Shown piece after piece: positions 30,055 to 38,493 of a DNA stretch of 40,164 nucleotides. The notes below the pieces were generated by a model, which searched no databases, was not told where the DNA came from, and saw only the letters and a list, made by a program, of their open reading frames with translations. The stretch is taken from IMG/VR virus record IMGVR_UViG_3300048694_000100, positions 1 through 40,164 of that record; one strand, given 5' to 3'. The translations under genes were made by a program, and so were the position numbers. How positions within the stretch are numbered: position 1 is the first letter of the stretch; every line of letters starts with the position of its first letter. The DNA is from a virus.

Positions 30055-30619
30055 ACAACGCGCTCAAGCCTTAGTAGTCCTAGAATCTAATGGCGGCAAT
30101 GTTTTGCAAACTGCAAACCAAATCGGCATAGATGAAAAGACCATTAGGAACTGGGTCGGACAAAATTCCGACCTAAAAAGCGATATGGCTATTGCAACTG
30201 CTGAGATTCTTCCTGATACTAGAGAAGATTTCATAGACGAACTTAAAACAGTTCGCAACAAAGTATTGCGCCAATTACACGATAACATCGCTGACCTTAA
30301 AGCGCGTGAAGCCGCAGTAACCCTAGGTATTCTCATAGACAAAACAGAACTGCTCGAAGGCAATGCAACTACTCGCACGGCAGTTGTAGGAAGTGGCGAA
30401 ACTGTAAATGAAGCAATTGAACGAATTAAACGAGAAATTGAATCCCGAGTTGTGCGCGGTGAGATACTTGAAGTGGAACAGCCCGGAGAGGGGCTTAGCG
30501 AGGCCGAATCAATTACCACCGATGCAGAAGTGGTCGAATTGGTTAGTGATGGCGGGGAGAGGGTTTGGCAAGACGAGGCTGGGAGCGGAGTGGTTAGCAG
30601 CCCAAGCGATTCGCAATGA
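30038..30619 (+). CDS. Terminase small subunit
   Basis: A 193-residue protein with an N-terminal HTH (AYTPEQRAQALVVLESNGGN, then IGIDEKTIRNWVGQN) and a central helical oligomerisation region to residue ~115 (RNKVLRQLHDNIADLKAREA). It is the DNA-recognition subunit of the packaging motor. The C-terminal ~70 codons overlap the large subunit gene in another frame; that tail is Glu/Gly/Ser-rich and probably tolerant of change. Confidence 0.85.
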   Translation: MAYTPEQRAQALVVLESNGGNVLQTANQIGIDEKTIRNWVGQNSDLKSDMAIATAEILPDTREDFIDELKTVRNKVLRQLHDNIADLKAREAAVTLGILIDKTELLEGNATTRTAVVGSGETVNEAIERIKREIESRVVRGEILEVEQPGEGLSEAESITTDAEVVELVSDGGERVWQDEAGSGVVSSPSDSQ

Positions 30620-31757
30620 CGGCGTTCGTTGCGCCATAGTTGCTAGAACTAACAACGATGTAAGAACAGTTTGCCTAGAAGGCGTATCAGGAATCCTTAG
30701 CATCTTGCGTGAATACGATGCGATTGCCGATTGGAACAAAACGCTCGGCACAATCAAACTTAAAAACGGCTCAATCATTTCTTCTTATTCTGCCGAAGAA
30801 CCTGACCGATTACGCGGACCACAACATCATTTTGCTTGGCTAGATGAATTAGCCGCTTGGCAATATCCTGATACTTATGACCAATTACAGTTTGGACTTC
30901 GCCTAGGAGATAATCCTCAAAGCGTTATTACAACAACGCCAAGGCCAACTAAACTTATTAGAGATTTAATTAAACGCGAAACAACAGTTGTAACTCGCGG
31001 CTCAACATTTGATAACGCTGAAAACCTTTCACAATCTGCTCTACTTGAAATGCAAATGCGTTACGGCGGAACTCGCTTAGGCCAACAAGAACTTTATGGC
31101 GCTGTATTAGATGATAATCCCGGCGCTCTTTGGAATCGCGCAATGCTTGATAGCAATCGCGTTCAATTAGACAATCTGCCACCATTAGTCAGAATCGTAG
31201 TCGGCGTAGACCCTGCTGTAACTAGCGGAGAAGATTCAGATAGCACGGGAATCGTTGTGGCTGGTATGTCTAACGATGGCCATTATTACATTTTAGAAGA
31301 TGCAACTATAAAAGCATCACCTCAAGTATGGGCCGAAAAAGCCGTATCTAAATTTGAAGCGCACAAGGCAGACCGCATCATTGCTGAAACTAATAACGGC
31401 GGTGACTTGGTGCTTCACCTTTTACAACAAGTAAGTCCAAATGTGCCAGTTAAGAAAGTAACTGCATCACGCGGTAAGCAGGTTCGCGCAGAACCTATCG
31501 CCGCACTCTTTGAACAAGGGCGAGCGCATTTGGTTGGTTACTTCACAGAGTTAGAAGATGAACTTTGTGAGTGGGAACCGGGAACTAATATGAAATCCCC
31601 TGACCGTATGGATGCGATGGTTTGGGCGCTTACAGATTTGAGTGAAGGCTCAGCAACACTTAACTTCCTAGCGGCTCTTGCCGTTTTCTGCCCTAAATGC
31701 AAAACGCCAAACACAAAAGGTGCGGCTAATTGCAAATGTGGCGCAAGCCTTCTATAA
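30408..31757 (+). CDS. Terminase large subunit with C-terminal zinc ribbon
   Basis: A 449-residue packaging motor. Walker A GRGFGKT at residues 50-56, Walker B FAWLDELAAW near residue 143, coupling motif TTTPRPTK near 175, and nuclease-domain acids at VVGVDPA (~residue 270) and DRMDAMVWAL near residue 405. The last ~25 residues, FCPKCKTPNTKGAANCKCG, add a zinc ribbon that is not part of a standard large terminase. The true start is unclear: ATG 30408 lacks a good ribosome site and in-frame GTG/TTG codons follow. Any of them leaves the Walker A coded inside the small subunit gene. Confidence 0.9.
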   Translation: MKQLNELNEKLNPELCAVRYLKWNSPERGLARPNQLPPMQKWSNWLVMAGRGFGKTRLGAEWLAAQAIRNDGVRCAIVARTNNDVRTVCLEGVSGILSILREYDAIADWNKTLGTIKLKNGSIISSYSAEEPDRLRGPQHHFAWLDELAAWQYPDTYDQLQFGLRLGDNPQSVITTTPRPTKLIRDLIKRETTVVTRGSTFDNAENLSQSALLEMQMRYGGTRLGQQELYGAVLDDNPGALWNRAMLDSNRVQLDNLPPLVRIVVGVDPAVTSGEDSDSTGIVVAGMSNDGHYYILEDATIKASPQVWAEKAVSKFEAHKADRIIAETNNGGDLVLHLLQQVSPNVPVKKVTASRGKQVRAEPIAALFEQGRAHLVGYFTELEDELCEWEPGTNMKSPDRMDAMVWALTDLSEGSATLNFLAALAVFCPKCKTPNTKGAANCKCGASLL

Positions 31758-31766
31758 GGAGAAACA

Positions 31767-32126
31767 ATGCCTGTTCAATCAATAGACCAAACGCCTGAAG
31801 CGTTAAATCTAACTCTACGCCAATACCAAGAGTGGAACATCGCATTTGAATATACAGATTCAAGTGGAAATGTTATTGATTTAACTGGCTATACTCCTGA
31901 ATTACAATTTCGCACATCTGCGCTCGCAAAGACAACTGTTCTTTCATTAACTGTTGGAAGCGGAATTACTTTCGTACCAAACGCTAATCCTCAAGTAACT
32001 ATCTCTGCTGATATTGAAGTAGCACCGGGTAAGTACGAGTGGGATTTAAGATTAACTGCTGTTGGTCAAGGTTCATTATTTTTAGGTCGCGGTGAAGTTA
32101 TTATTCAGGCAGGAGTAACTCGCTAA
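31767..32126 (+). CDS. Beta-rich baseplate/fibre accessory protein
   Basis: A 119-residue protein starting MPVQSIDQTPEALNLTLRQY, with YTDSSGNVIDLTGYTPELQF and EVAPGKYEWDLRLTAVGQGS: the immunoglobulin-like pattern of BppU-type N-terminal domains found before fibre genes. It may attach the collagen-like fibre to the baseplate. Strong ribosome site ATAAGGAGAAACA; stop overlaps the fibre gene. Confidence 0.7.
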   Translation: MPVQSIDQTPEALNLTLRQYQEWNIAFEYTDSSGNVIDLTGYTPELQFRTSALAKTTVLSLTVGSGITFVPNANPQVTISADIEVAPGKYEWDLRLTAVGQGSLFLGRGEVIIQAGVTR

Positions 32127-35100
32127 TGGCCGACATAATCAATGTTCAGGCTGTTACGCCTGTAATCAATGTTTCATCAGTTGGACTTCGTGGCGCACAA
32201 GGTCTGCAAGGACTTACAGGCGCGCAAGGAACACAAGGCGTTCAAGGAACTACTGGCATCCAAGGTAATCAAGGATTGCAAGGTGTAATCGGTGCGCAAG
32301 GAATTCAAGGCGCACAAGGTTTAATTGGCGCTCAAGGAACAACAGGCTCTCAAGGAACTTTTGGTGCAACAGGCGCACAAGGCGCACAAGGATTACTAGG
32401 TATCCAAGGTAATCAAGGCACAATAGGAACTCAAGGCTTAACAGGTATTCAAGGTTTAGGTGGATTACAAGGAACTCAAGGTATCCAAGGCCGCCAAGGA
32501 ACAACTGGTACTCAAGGTGCAAACGGAATTCAAGGTTCGCTTGGAACACAAGGAACTATTGGTGTTCAAGGCTTACAAGGTACAACAGGAATCCAAGGTG
32601 CAATAGGTACTCAAGGTTCAACAGGTATCCAAGGAACACAAGGTGTTCAGGGTACAACTGGAACACAAGGTAATACTGGAACACAAGGATTAACAGGTAC
32701 AGGAGTTCAAGGCTCAACAGGTCTGCAAGGCGTACAGGGAGTTCAAGGACAAACTGGTGCTGGTGGAACAGTTGCTTATTACGGAAACTTCTTAAGCACT
32801 TCAACACAAACTGCTACATCTGCTAACACCGCTTATGTTCTTAATTTAGATACCACAACTGAATCTCGCGGAATTTCTGTTGTTAGTAGCAATAGATTAA
32901 CTGTTGTAAATCCCGGCACATACAAGATTGATATTTCTGCTCAGGTTTATATTTCAAGTGCAGGTAACGCTAACTTCTGGCTTCGTAAAAACGGTACAGA
33001 TATAACTGAATCTAATAGCGAAGTTTCTGTATCAAATCAGAACGCTTATGTATTAGCAACAGTTCCATTTGAAATGACTTTGGCTGCTAATGATTATATT
33101 CAAATTGTTTGGGCTTCAAATACTTCTGGCGCACAAGTTCAATCTCAAGTTGCAACAACAACTCCTTACGCTTCACCTGCCGTTCCCGGACTTATCGTTA
33201 CAATGCAAGAAGTTGCTTATGCGATTCAAGGTGCAACTGGTCTAACAGGTTCACAAGGCGCAAACGGCTCACAAGGTACAACTGGATTAAACGGTTCACA
33301 AGGCACTCAAGGAATTATTGGTAGCCAAGGCACAACAGGTTCTACTGGACTTCAAGGTTTAACAGGTGCGCAAGGTACAACTGGTTCAACTGGTATTCAA
33401 GGTTCAACTGGAACTCAGGGCGCTATTGGTATTCAGGGTAATAACGGAACTCAAGGAACAACTGGCGCACAAGGAACTATTGGTGCGCAAGGTTTAACTG
33501 GAACTAATGGCACACAAGGTTCTACTGGTGCAACAGGTTTGCAAGGTGTTCAAGGATTTGTTGGGCCACAAGGAACAACTGGTTCTAACGGAATTCAGGG
33601 AACACAAGGCACAACTGGAATTCAAGGAACTGTTGGCGCACAAGGATTAACAGGAACAACTGGCTCACAGGGAACAACAGGTTCTCAAGGTACTGCTGGA
33701 TTCGTTGGTTCTAATGGAGCGCAGGGAACACAAGGTATTCAAGGAAATAGTGGAACTAATGGCTCACAAGGAACTTCTGGATTAAATGGAAGTCAAGGAG
33801 CAAACGGTTCTAACGGAAGCCAAGGTACACAAGGAATTCAGGGAACAACAGGTATCCAAGGTTCACAACCACCTGTAACTTTATCTAAATGGATTTACAC
33901 TTCAACTGGCGGCGAAACAACTCTTAGCGGATTAGATAATAACTCTAATACTCTTTCTTACACCGCAGGAAAAGAACAAGTATTTCTTAATGGTGCTTTA
34001 CTTGTAGTCGGCGCAGATTACACCGCTACATCAGGCACATCAATTGTTCTAGTATCTCCTTTAGTTGTTGGCGATAACATTGAAGTTCTTAGTTTTAGTT
34101 CATTCGCCGTTCCATCTGCATCTGCAACTGCTTCACAATGGCGCTATGTTGCAACAGGTGGCGAAACTTCACTAAGCGGATTAGATTCAACTTCAACAAC
34201 TCTTGCTTATACTATTGGCCAAGAATTAGTATTCCAAAACGGCGTTCTGCTATATCGCGGAACTGATTACACAGCAACAACTGGAACAACTATTTCGCTA
34301 ACAAATGCTTTAATTGCAAGCGATATCATAAATGTTTGGTCACCAAACGCGTTCACAGTTGCAAACGCAATCCCACTATCTCAATTCACCGCAGTTGGAG
34401 ATTTACTTGCTGGAACTGGCGCATCAACAGAAACTAAGGTTTCAGTTGGCGCAAACGACCAAATCCTTGTAGCCGATTCATCCCAATCAACAGGTATGGC
34501 TTGGAAGTCCTACGGAGCGCAGGTTGTTGCTGGGAAGAACGCAGTAATCAATGGCGGGTTTGATATTTGGCAGCGTGGAACTTCATTAAGCAATAGTTCT
34601 ACATCGGCTGGTTCAGGATACAATGCTGATAGATGGCAAAGTTACGCATCAGGAAATGCAATTACAGTTAGCCGTCAATCAACTAGCGATACTACCAACC
34701 TTCCAAATATTCAATATTGTTCTCGTTTTCAACGCAATAGTGGACAAACTGGAACTGGTGGATTCTACAATGTTTATACTGCTGAAACATCTGAATCAAT
34801 TAAGTATGTAGGCAAAACAGTAACATTAAGTTTCTATGCTCGTGCTGGCGCTAACTTTAGTTCTAGTTCAAATATACTAACTGGCGCAATGCTTTATGGA
34901 ACTGGTACTGACCAAAATATATTTGCCTTTACTGGTCAAACAACTTTTGCATCATCAAACTTTACTTTGACTACTACTTGGCAACGATTTACTGTAACTG
35001 CCGCAGTTTCAACTTCTGCTACTCAATTAGGGTTAAATATTTATTACAACCCAACAGGCACAGCAGGAGCCAACGACTACTTTGAAATCACAGGCGTACA

Positions 35101-35509
35101 ACTAGAAGTCGGCTCTACCGCTACCCCATTCAGCCGTGCTGGTGGAAATATTCAGGGTGAGTTGGCTGCTTGCCAGAGGTATTACTACAGAAACACATCA
35201 GCAACTTCAAATAGTTCATATTCATATTTTATGGGTGGTACGCCAAATACAACATCTAATCTTCTTGGAACATTTACACTTCCAGTTCCAATGAGGACTA
35301 CGCCTTCTGTTAGTTATTCAGGTTCTTTTATGGTTTATCAAAATAACTCTATATTTAGTGGAGTTAATGCTATAGCCAGCGATGGTGGCAACATTCAGAC
35401 TTATGGATTATCTGTGGGCGGCCTTTCAGGATTAACTATTGGTTATGCGGCAAATTTAAGAGCAAACAATAACAACACTTGCTATATTGAATGGAGTGCT
35501 GAACTGTAA
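32126..35509 (+). CDS. Collagen-like tail fibre with C-terminal binding module
   Basis: An 1127-residue fibre. Residues ~19-213 and ~370-585 are Gly-X-Y repeats, nearly all GxQ or GxT, with almost no proline. Between them (~215-360) lies a C1q/TNF-like beta domain (YKIDISAQVYISSAGNANFW). After the second block come two copies of a ~75-residue repeat (WIYTSTGGETTLSGLD and WRYVATGGETSLSGLD), then a C-terminal module starting AGKNAVINGGFDIWQRGTS, with TGVQLEVGSTATPF and an end in SAEL. That module recurs in the next two fibres. It probably binds host sugar. Confidence 0.88.
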   Translation: MADIINVQAVTPVINVSSVGLRGAQGLQGLTGAQGTQGVQGTTGIQGNQGLQGVIGAQGIQGAQGLIGAQGTTGSQGTFGATGAQGAQGLLGIQGNQGTIGTQGLTGIQGLGGLQGTQGIQGRQGTTGTQGANGIQGSLGTQGTIGVQGLQGTTGIQGAIGTQGSTGIQGTQGVQGTTGTQGNTGTQGLTGTGVQGSTGLQGVQGVQGQTGAGGTVAYYGNFLSTSTQTATSANTAYVLNLDTTTESRGISVVSSNRLTVVNPGTYKIDISAQVYISSAGNANFWLRKNGTDITESNSEVSVSNQNAYVLATVPFEMTLAANDYIQIVWASNTSGAQVQSQVATTTPYASPAVPGLIVTMQEVAYAIQGATGLTGSQGANGSQGTTGLNGSQGTQGIIGSQGTTGSTGLQGLTGAQGTTGSTGIQGSTGTQGAIGIQGNNGTQGTTGAQGTIGAQGLTGTNGTQGSTGATGLQGVQGFVGPQGTTGSNGIQGTQGTTGIQGTVGAQGLTGTTGSQGTTGSQGTAGFVGSNGAQGTQGIQGNSGTNGSQGTSGLNGSQGANGSNGSQGTQGIQGTTGIQGSQPPVTLSKWIYTSTGGETTLSGLDNNSNTLSYTAGKEQVFLNGALLVVGADYTATSGTSIVLVSPLVVGDNIEVLSFSSFAVPSASATASQWRYVATGGETSLSGLDSTSTTLAYTIGQELVFQNGVLLYRGTDYTATTGTTISLTNALIASDIINVWSPNAFTVANAIPLSQFTAVGDLLAGTGASTETKVSVGANDQILVADSSQSTGMAWKSYGAQVVAGKNAVINGGFDIWQRGTSLSNSSTSAGSGYNADRWQSYASGNAITVSRQSTSDTTNLPNIQYCSRFQRNSGQTGTGGFYNVYTAETSESIKYVGKTVTLSFYARAGANFSSSSNILTGAMLYGTGTDQNIFAFTGQTTFASSNFTLTTTWQRFTVTAAVSTSATQLGLNIYYNPTGTAGANDYFEITGVQLEVGSTATPFSRAGGNIQGELAACQRYYYRNTSATSNSSYSYFMGGTPNTTSNLLGTFTLPVPMRTTPSVSYSGSFMVYQNNSIFSGVNAIASDGGNIQTYGLSVGGLSGLTIGYAANLRANNNNTCYIEWSAEL

Positions 35510-35658
35510 TGCCAACTTATGAAACATACGAAACATCTTTAGGCGAAACTCTTATCCGCAGAACAGATGAAGATGGCAAGGTTTGGTCTATTCCTAAAGA
35601 CCCAGCCAACAGCGACTACCAAGTCTATCTAGGCACACTAACAAATGGTGATAAATAA
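35509..35658 (+). CDS. Fibre partner protein, copy 1
   Basis: A 49-residue protein starting MPTYETYETSLGETLIRRTD, with the block DGKVWSIPKDPANSDYQVYL. It overlaps the fibre stop and the next fibre start by one base each (TAATG). Copies 2 and 3 follow each later fibre. Small genes after fibre genes often encode folding helpers or tip attachments, so a fibre-specific chaperone is the leading idea. This block shares 42 identical bases with copy 2. Confidence 0.75.
   Translation: MPTYETYETSLGETLIRRTDEDGKVWSIPKDPANSDYQVYLGTLTNGDK
35563..35604 (+). repeat. 42-bp direct repeat, copy 1
   Basis: Identical to 36749-36790 and coding for the same block (DEDGKVWSIPKDP) in partner genes 1 and 2. Recombination between them would delete or add one fibre cassette of 1186 bp. 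Confidence 0.9.
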
Positions 35659-36680
35659 TGACTACTTCTCGCGCTCTTTCTACTGGTCAATCACAAGAAA
35701 ATATTGGTGGTGCGGTTTCGCCGTTTGTGGCTGGGAAGAATAAAATCATTAACGGCGATTTCAACATTTGGCAACGAGGTACTAGTTTCTCAACTCCTGC
35801 TGATGGTAGTTATACGGCAGATAGATTTATTACTTATCAAAATGGAACTGGCCCAACTAGAACTATTAGTCAGCAAGCCTTTACTCCTGGAACTGCTCCT
35901 GTTGCTGGATATGAAAGTGCCTACTTCTTTCGCTATCTATGCTCAAATTTAGGGTCAGGTAACTCTTATCAGGCCATTCAAAATCGCGTAGAAGATGTAA
36001 GAACTTTCGCTGGCCAAACTGCAACTTTTTCATTTTGGGCTAAGGCGGATTCTGCAAAAACTATTACAGTTTCAATTCAGCAAAACTTTGGTTCTGGTGG
36101 TTCTAGCGCAGTTTCTGTTACATATACTGCTATCACTCTTTCAACTTCTTGGGCTAGATATTCTGTAACAATGAGCGTTCCAAGTATTTCAGGTCAAACT
36201 ATTGGGTCAAGTTCATTCTTTCAGGTTGGCTTTGAATTAGGCTCTCAAACAATCACTCTAGATACTTGGGGCTGGCAACTAGAAGCAGGTTCAACCGCTA
36301 CTCCATTCACCACCGCAACAGGAACAATCCAAGGGGAATTAACCTTGGCTCAACGATACTATGTTAGATACAGTATTCCTGGAAGTTACACGGATTCTAT
36401 TATGGGAATCCAATGGGATACAGGAAGCGCAAGATTTGTTCTATATTTACCTGCTACTATGAGAGCCTTTCCATCGGTAAGTCAAACAAATCTAGCCGTC
36501 AGCGATATTATGACTTTTAACTCTAGTATAACTGGTTTTGGAACAGGAACTAGTGGCGTAATAGACTATAAATATCTACATCTTTATGCAACCTTTAGTT
36601 CTGTTGGTGCCGCTTGGCGTGCAGTTTTTATTCGTACCGAAGGTTCTGCTGGTTATTTTGAATTGAATTCGGAGTTATAG
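35658..36680 (+). CDS. Second fibre: receptor-binding module protein
   Basis: A 340-residue protein with a short N-terminal linker (residues 1-20) and then the module AGKNKIINGDFNIWQRGTSF, AGYESAYFFRY, DVRTFAGQTATFSFWAKADS, WQLEAGSTATPFTTATGTIQ and an end in ELNSEL. The fold reads as a carbohydrate-binding jelly roll. It lacks the collagen stalk of the first fibre and so may be an alternative tip or a second adhesin. Confidence 0.8.
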   Translation: MTTSRALSTGQSQENIGGAVSPFVAGKNKIINGDFNIWQRGTSFSTPADGSYTADRFITYQNGTGPTRTISQQAFTPGTAPVAGYESAYFFRYLCSNLGSGNSYQAIQNRVEDVRTFAGQTATFSFWAKADSAKTITVSIQQNFGSGGSSAVSVTYTAITLSTSWARYSVTMSVPSISGQTIGSSSFFQVGFELGSQTITLDTWGWQLEAGSTATPFTTATGTIQGELTLAQRYYVRYSIPGSYTDSIMGIQWDTGSARFVLYLPATMRAFPSVSQTNLAVSDIMTFNSSITGFGTGTSGVIDYKYLHLYATFSSVGAAWRAVFIRTEGSAGYFELNSEL

Positions 36681-36682
36681 AA

Positions 36683-36853
36683 ATGAATTATCAAGAAGTT
36701 ACTATTAAGGGCAATGAGTTTTCTTCCGATATTACAAACATTCAACGCACAGATGAAGATGGCAAGGTTTGGTCTATTCCTAAAGACCCATCTAATTCAG
36801 ATTACCAAGCCTATCTAAAATGGGTAGCGAATGGTGGAGGCACAAATGAGTAG
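36683..36853 (+). CDS. Fibre partner protein, copy 2
   Basis: A 56-residue protein starting MNYQEVTIKGNEFSSDITNI, with DEDGKVWSIPKDPSNSDYQA in the middle. Clear paralogue of the proteins at 35509 and 37859; the N-terminal part has diverged while the middle block is conserved. It overlaps the third fibre's start by eight bases. Confidence 0.75.
   Translation: MNYQEVTIKGNEFSSDITNIQRTDEDGKVWSIPKDPSNSDYQAYLKWVANGGGTNE
36749..36790 (+). repeat. 42-bp direct repeat, copy 2
   Basis: Identical to 35563-35604; see there. Identity at all codon positions implies recent exchange or duplication. Confidence 0.9.
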
Positions 36854-37856
36854 AAGTCAATTAACCTCAACAGACCAACAAAACTCAGGTGGGCCAGTTG
36901 CTCCGTTCGTTGCTGGTAAGAACAAGATTATCAATGGGGATTTCTATATCAACCAAAGAGGATTTAGTTCAACTTCTACAAATACAACTTATGGTTTTGA
37001 CCGTTGGAGTATTTTTCTATCAGGCGGTCCAGTAACTTATTCTGCACAGACTTTCACTGCTGGCTCTGCTCCAGTTGCAGGCTATGAATCAACAAACTTT
37101 GCAAGAATTGTTACTTCTCAATCTGGCACAAGTGACTTCGCTTTCTTATCTCAACCGATTGAAGATGTAAGAACCTTCGCAGGGCAAACAGTAACTCTTT
37201 CATTTTGGGCTAGGTCATCTAGCGGCACTCCGAATGTAGGCTTTCACTTCAATCAAACTTTTGGTAGTGGTGGCTCATCAGATGTTTTAACAAGTGCTGG
37301 CGTTACTGCAATCACAACTTCTTGGGCTAGGTATTCAAAGACAGTTACTCTCCCATCAATCGCTGGACAAACAATTGGAACTGGCTCTTATCTTAGAGCG
37401 TGTGTATTTACTTCTGCTGGAACTTCAATTTCAGGTGCAGGTTATCCTGCAGTTGGAGCGCAATCTGCAACAATTGATATCTGGGGAGTGCAAGTAGAAC
37501 GCGGCTCAGTAGCCACCCCATTCACAACTGCCACAGGCACAATCCAAGGGGAGTTGGCGGCGTGTGAATACTACTATCAAACAAAAGTCTGGAATGGTCT
37601 TAAAAGCCCAAGCAATTATTGCTGGCTTGCTATTCCGCTTAATCGCCGTATGAGAACAACTCCTAGTATTTCTTACAATGATTCTCAGGGTAATCAATCC
37701 AGAATTTACATCCTAAATTCAACAGGCACGGCTACATTCAATATCAATACAATCGTAGTTTCGGGAAATGACCCTGCTTCGGCTATTATTGTAACAAATA
37801 ATACCGATTCCTATTATCAATTTGGGCTTATTTTAATGGCAAGTGCGGAGTTATAA
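36846..37856 (+). CDS. Third fibre: receptor-binding module protein
   Basis: A 336-residue paralogue of the second fibre: AGKNKIINGDFYINQRGFSS, AGYESTNFARI, DVRTFAGQTVTLSFWARSSS, VQVERGSVATPFTTATGTIQ, ending ASAEL. The middle and the C-terminal third differ most from the other copies, as expected if they face the receptor. ATG 36846 is chosen by GGTGGAGG five bases before; upstream in-frame ATG 36831 and GTG 36834 lie in the partner gene. Confidence 0.8.
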   Translation: MSRSQLTSTDQQNSGGPVAPFVAGKNKIINGDFYINQRGFSSTSTNTTYGFDRWSIFLSGGPVTYSAQTFTAGSAPVAGYESTNFARIVTSQSGTSDFAFLSQPIEDVRTFAGQTVTLSFWARSSSGTPNVGFHFNQTFGSGGSSDVLTSAGVTAITTSWARYSKTVTLPSIAGQTIGTGSYLRACVFTSAGTSISGAGYPAVGAQSATIDIWGVQVERGSVATPFTTATGTIQGELAACEYYYQTKVWNGLKSPSNYCWLAIPLNRRMRTTPSISYNDSQGNQSRIYILNSTGTATFNINTIVVSGNDPASAIIVTNNTDSYYQFGLILMASAEL

Positions 37857-37858
37857 TT

Positions 37859-38020
37859 ATGGCATCATACGAAACTATTACCCTTCCAGATAACAGCACA
37901 GTAATCATAATGATTAACTCAGATGGTGTGCGTTGGGCTGTGCCAACTGACTTATCTAACTCAGACTACCAAGCCTATCTAGTATGGAAAGCGGCTCAAC
38001 CTACCGCCCCACAAGCCTAA
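37859..38020 (+). CDS. Fibre partner protein, copy 3
   Basis: A 53-residue protein starting MASYETITLPDNSTVIIMIN, with SDGVRWAVPTDLSNSDYQAY in place of the DGKVWSIPKDP block of copies 1 and 2. The SDYQ(A/V)YL core is conserved in all three. It ends the fibre array. No good ribosome site is seen, so translation may couple to the fibre stop three bases before. Confidence 0.7.
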   Translation: MASYETITLPDNSTVIIMINSDGVRWAVPTDLSNSDYQAYLVWKAAQPTAPQA

Positions 38021-38025
38021 TCTGA

Positions 38026-38031
38026 TATAGT
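38026..38031 (+). promoter_or_regulatory. TATAGT -10 box of the GNAT gene
   Basis: TATAGTTTT at 38026-38034 is repeated at 38494-38502. Here the box ends seven bases before the ATG, with no Shine-Dalgarno, so a leaderless mRNA is likely. Confidence 0.55.
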
Positions 38032-38038
38032 TTTAGAT

Positions 38039-38485
38039 ATGGTAATTAGAGAATTGCAATATGAAGAACTTTCAATAATTGCTAAACTAGATAAAGAGAT
38101 TTATCCCATTGAAGGCAGTTGGTCTTTAGAGTTATTTCAAAAAGATTTTAATAGTCCTAACCGCTATTATTTAGTAGCCGAAGATAATGGTTCAATTATT
38201 GGATATGCTGCCACATCAATAGATGATGGCATAGCAGATTTGACTATGAATACTGTTATTCCTGAATATCGCAATAAGGGAATTGGGCGTAAATTCTTAG
38301 AACTTCGTCTAAAGTGGATTGAATCTAAGGGCGTAAATGAAGTCTTTTTGCATACTAGGACTAATAACGAAGCCATCAAAAACCTCGTTTTTCAATATGG
38401 TTTCAAAGAAGTTGAGATTATTAAAGACTATTACCCTAACGGCGTAGAGGCTATTAAAATGGAGCGTAAGGCACAATCTTTATAG
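38039..38485 (+). CDS. GNAT-family N-acetyltransferase
   Basis: A 148-residue acetyltransferase. The acetyl-CoA loop RNKGIGRKFL at residues ~82-91 and the later KNLVFQYGFKEVEIIKDYYP segment are typical of RimI-like GNATs. It would transfer acetyl to an amine, target unknown. It has its own promoter and lies between fibre genes and the sugar cluster, so it looks like a moron gene aimed at the host or at capsid/fibre modification. Its last five codons form part of a 19-bp direct repeat. Confidence 0.85.
   Translation: MVIRELQYEELSIIAKLDKEIYPIEGSWSLELFQKDFNSPNRYYLVAEDNGSIIGYAATSIDDGIADLTMNTVIPEYRNKGIGRKFLELRLKWIESKGVNEVFLHTRTNNEAIKNLVFQYGFKEVEIIKDYYPNGVEAIKMERKAQSL
38467..38485 (+). repeat. 19-bp direct repeat, left copy
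   Basis: TAAGGCACAATCTTTATAG occurs here, coding the GNAT end, and at 38797-38815, non-coding after the next gene's stop. The pair bounds a 330-bp unit with its own promoter. Confidence 0.85.
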
Positions 38486-38493
38486 GGCTATGG

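Noticed and set aside
30064-30519. Minus-strand frame opposite terminase small subunit
   Set aside because: Ser/Arg-rich mirror translation with no signals; the plus-strand frame has HTH and neighbours that fit.
32180-33870. Dense short repeats resembling a CRISPR or tandem array
   Set aside because: They are degenerate Gly-X-Y codon repeats in one open frame (collagen-like), without constant repeats and unique spacers.
35509-38020. Diversity-generating retroelement acting on the fibre tips
   Set aside because: No reverse transcriptase or template repeat is seen; paralogue differences are spread over all codon positions as in ordinary divergence.
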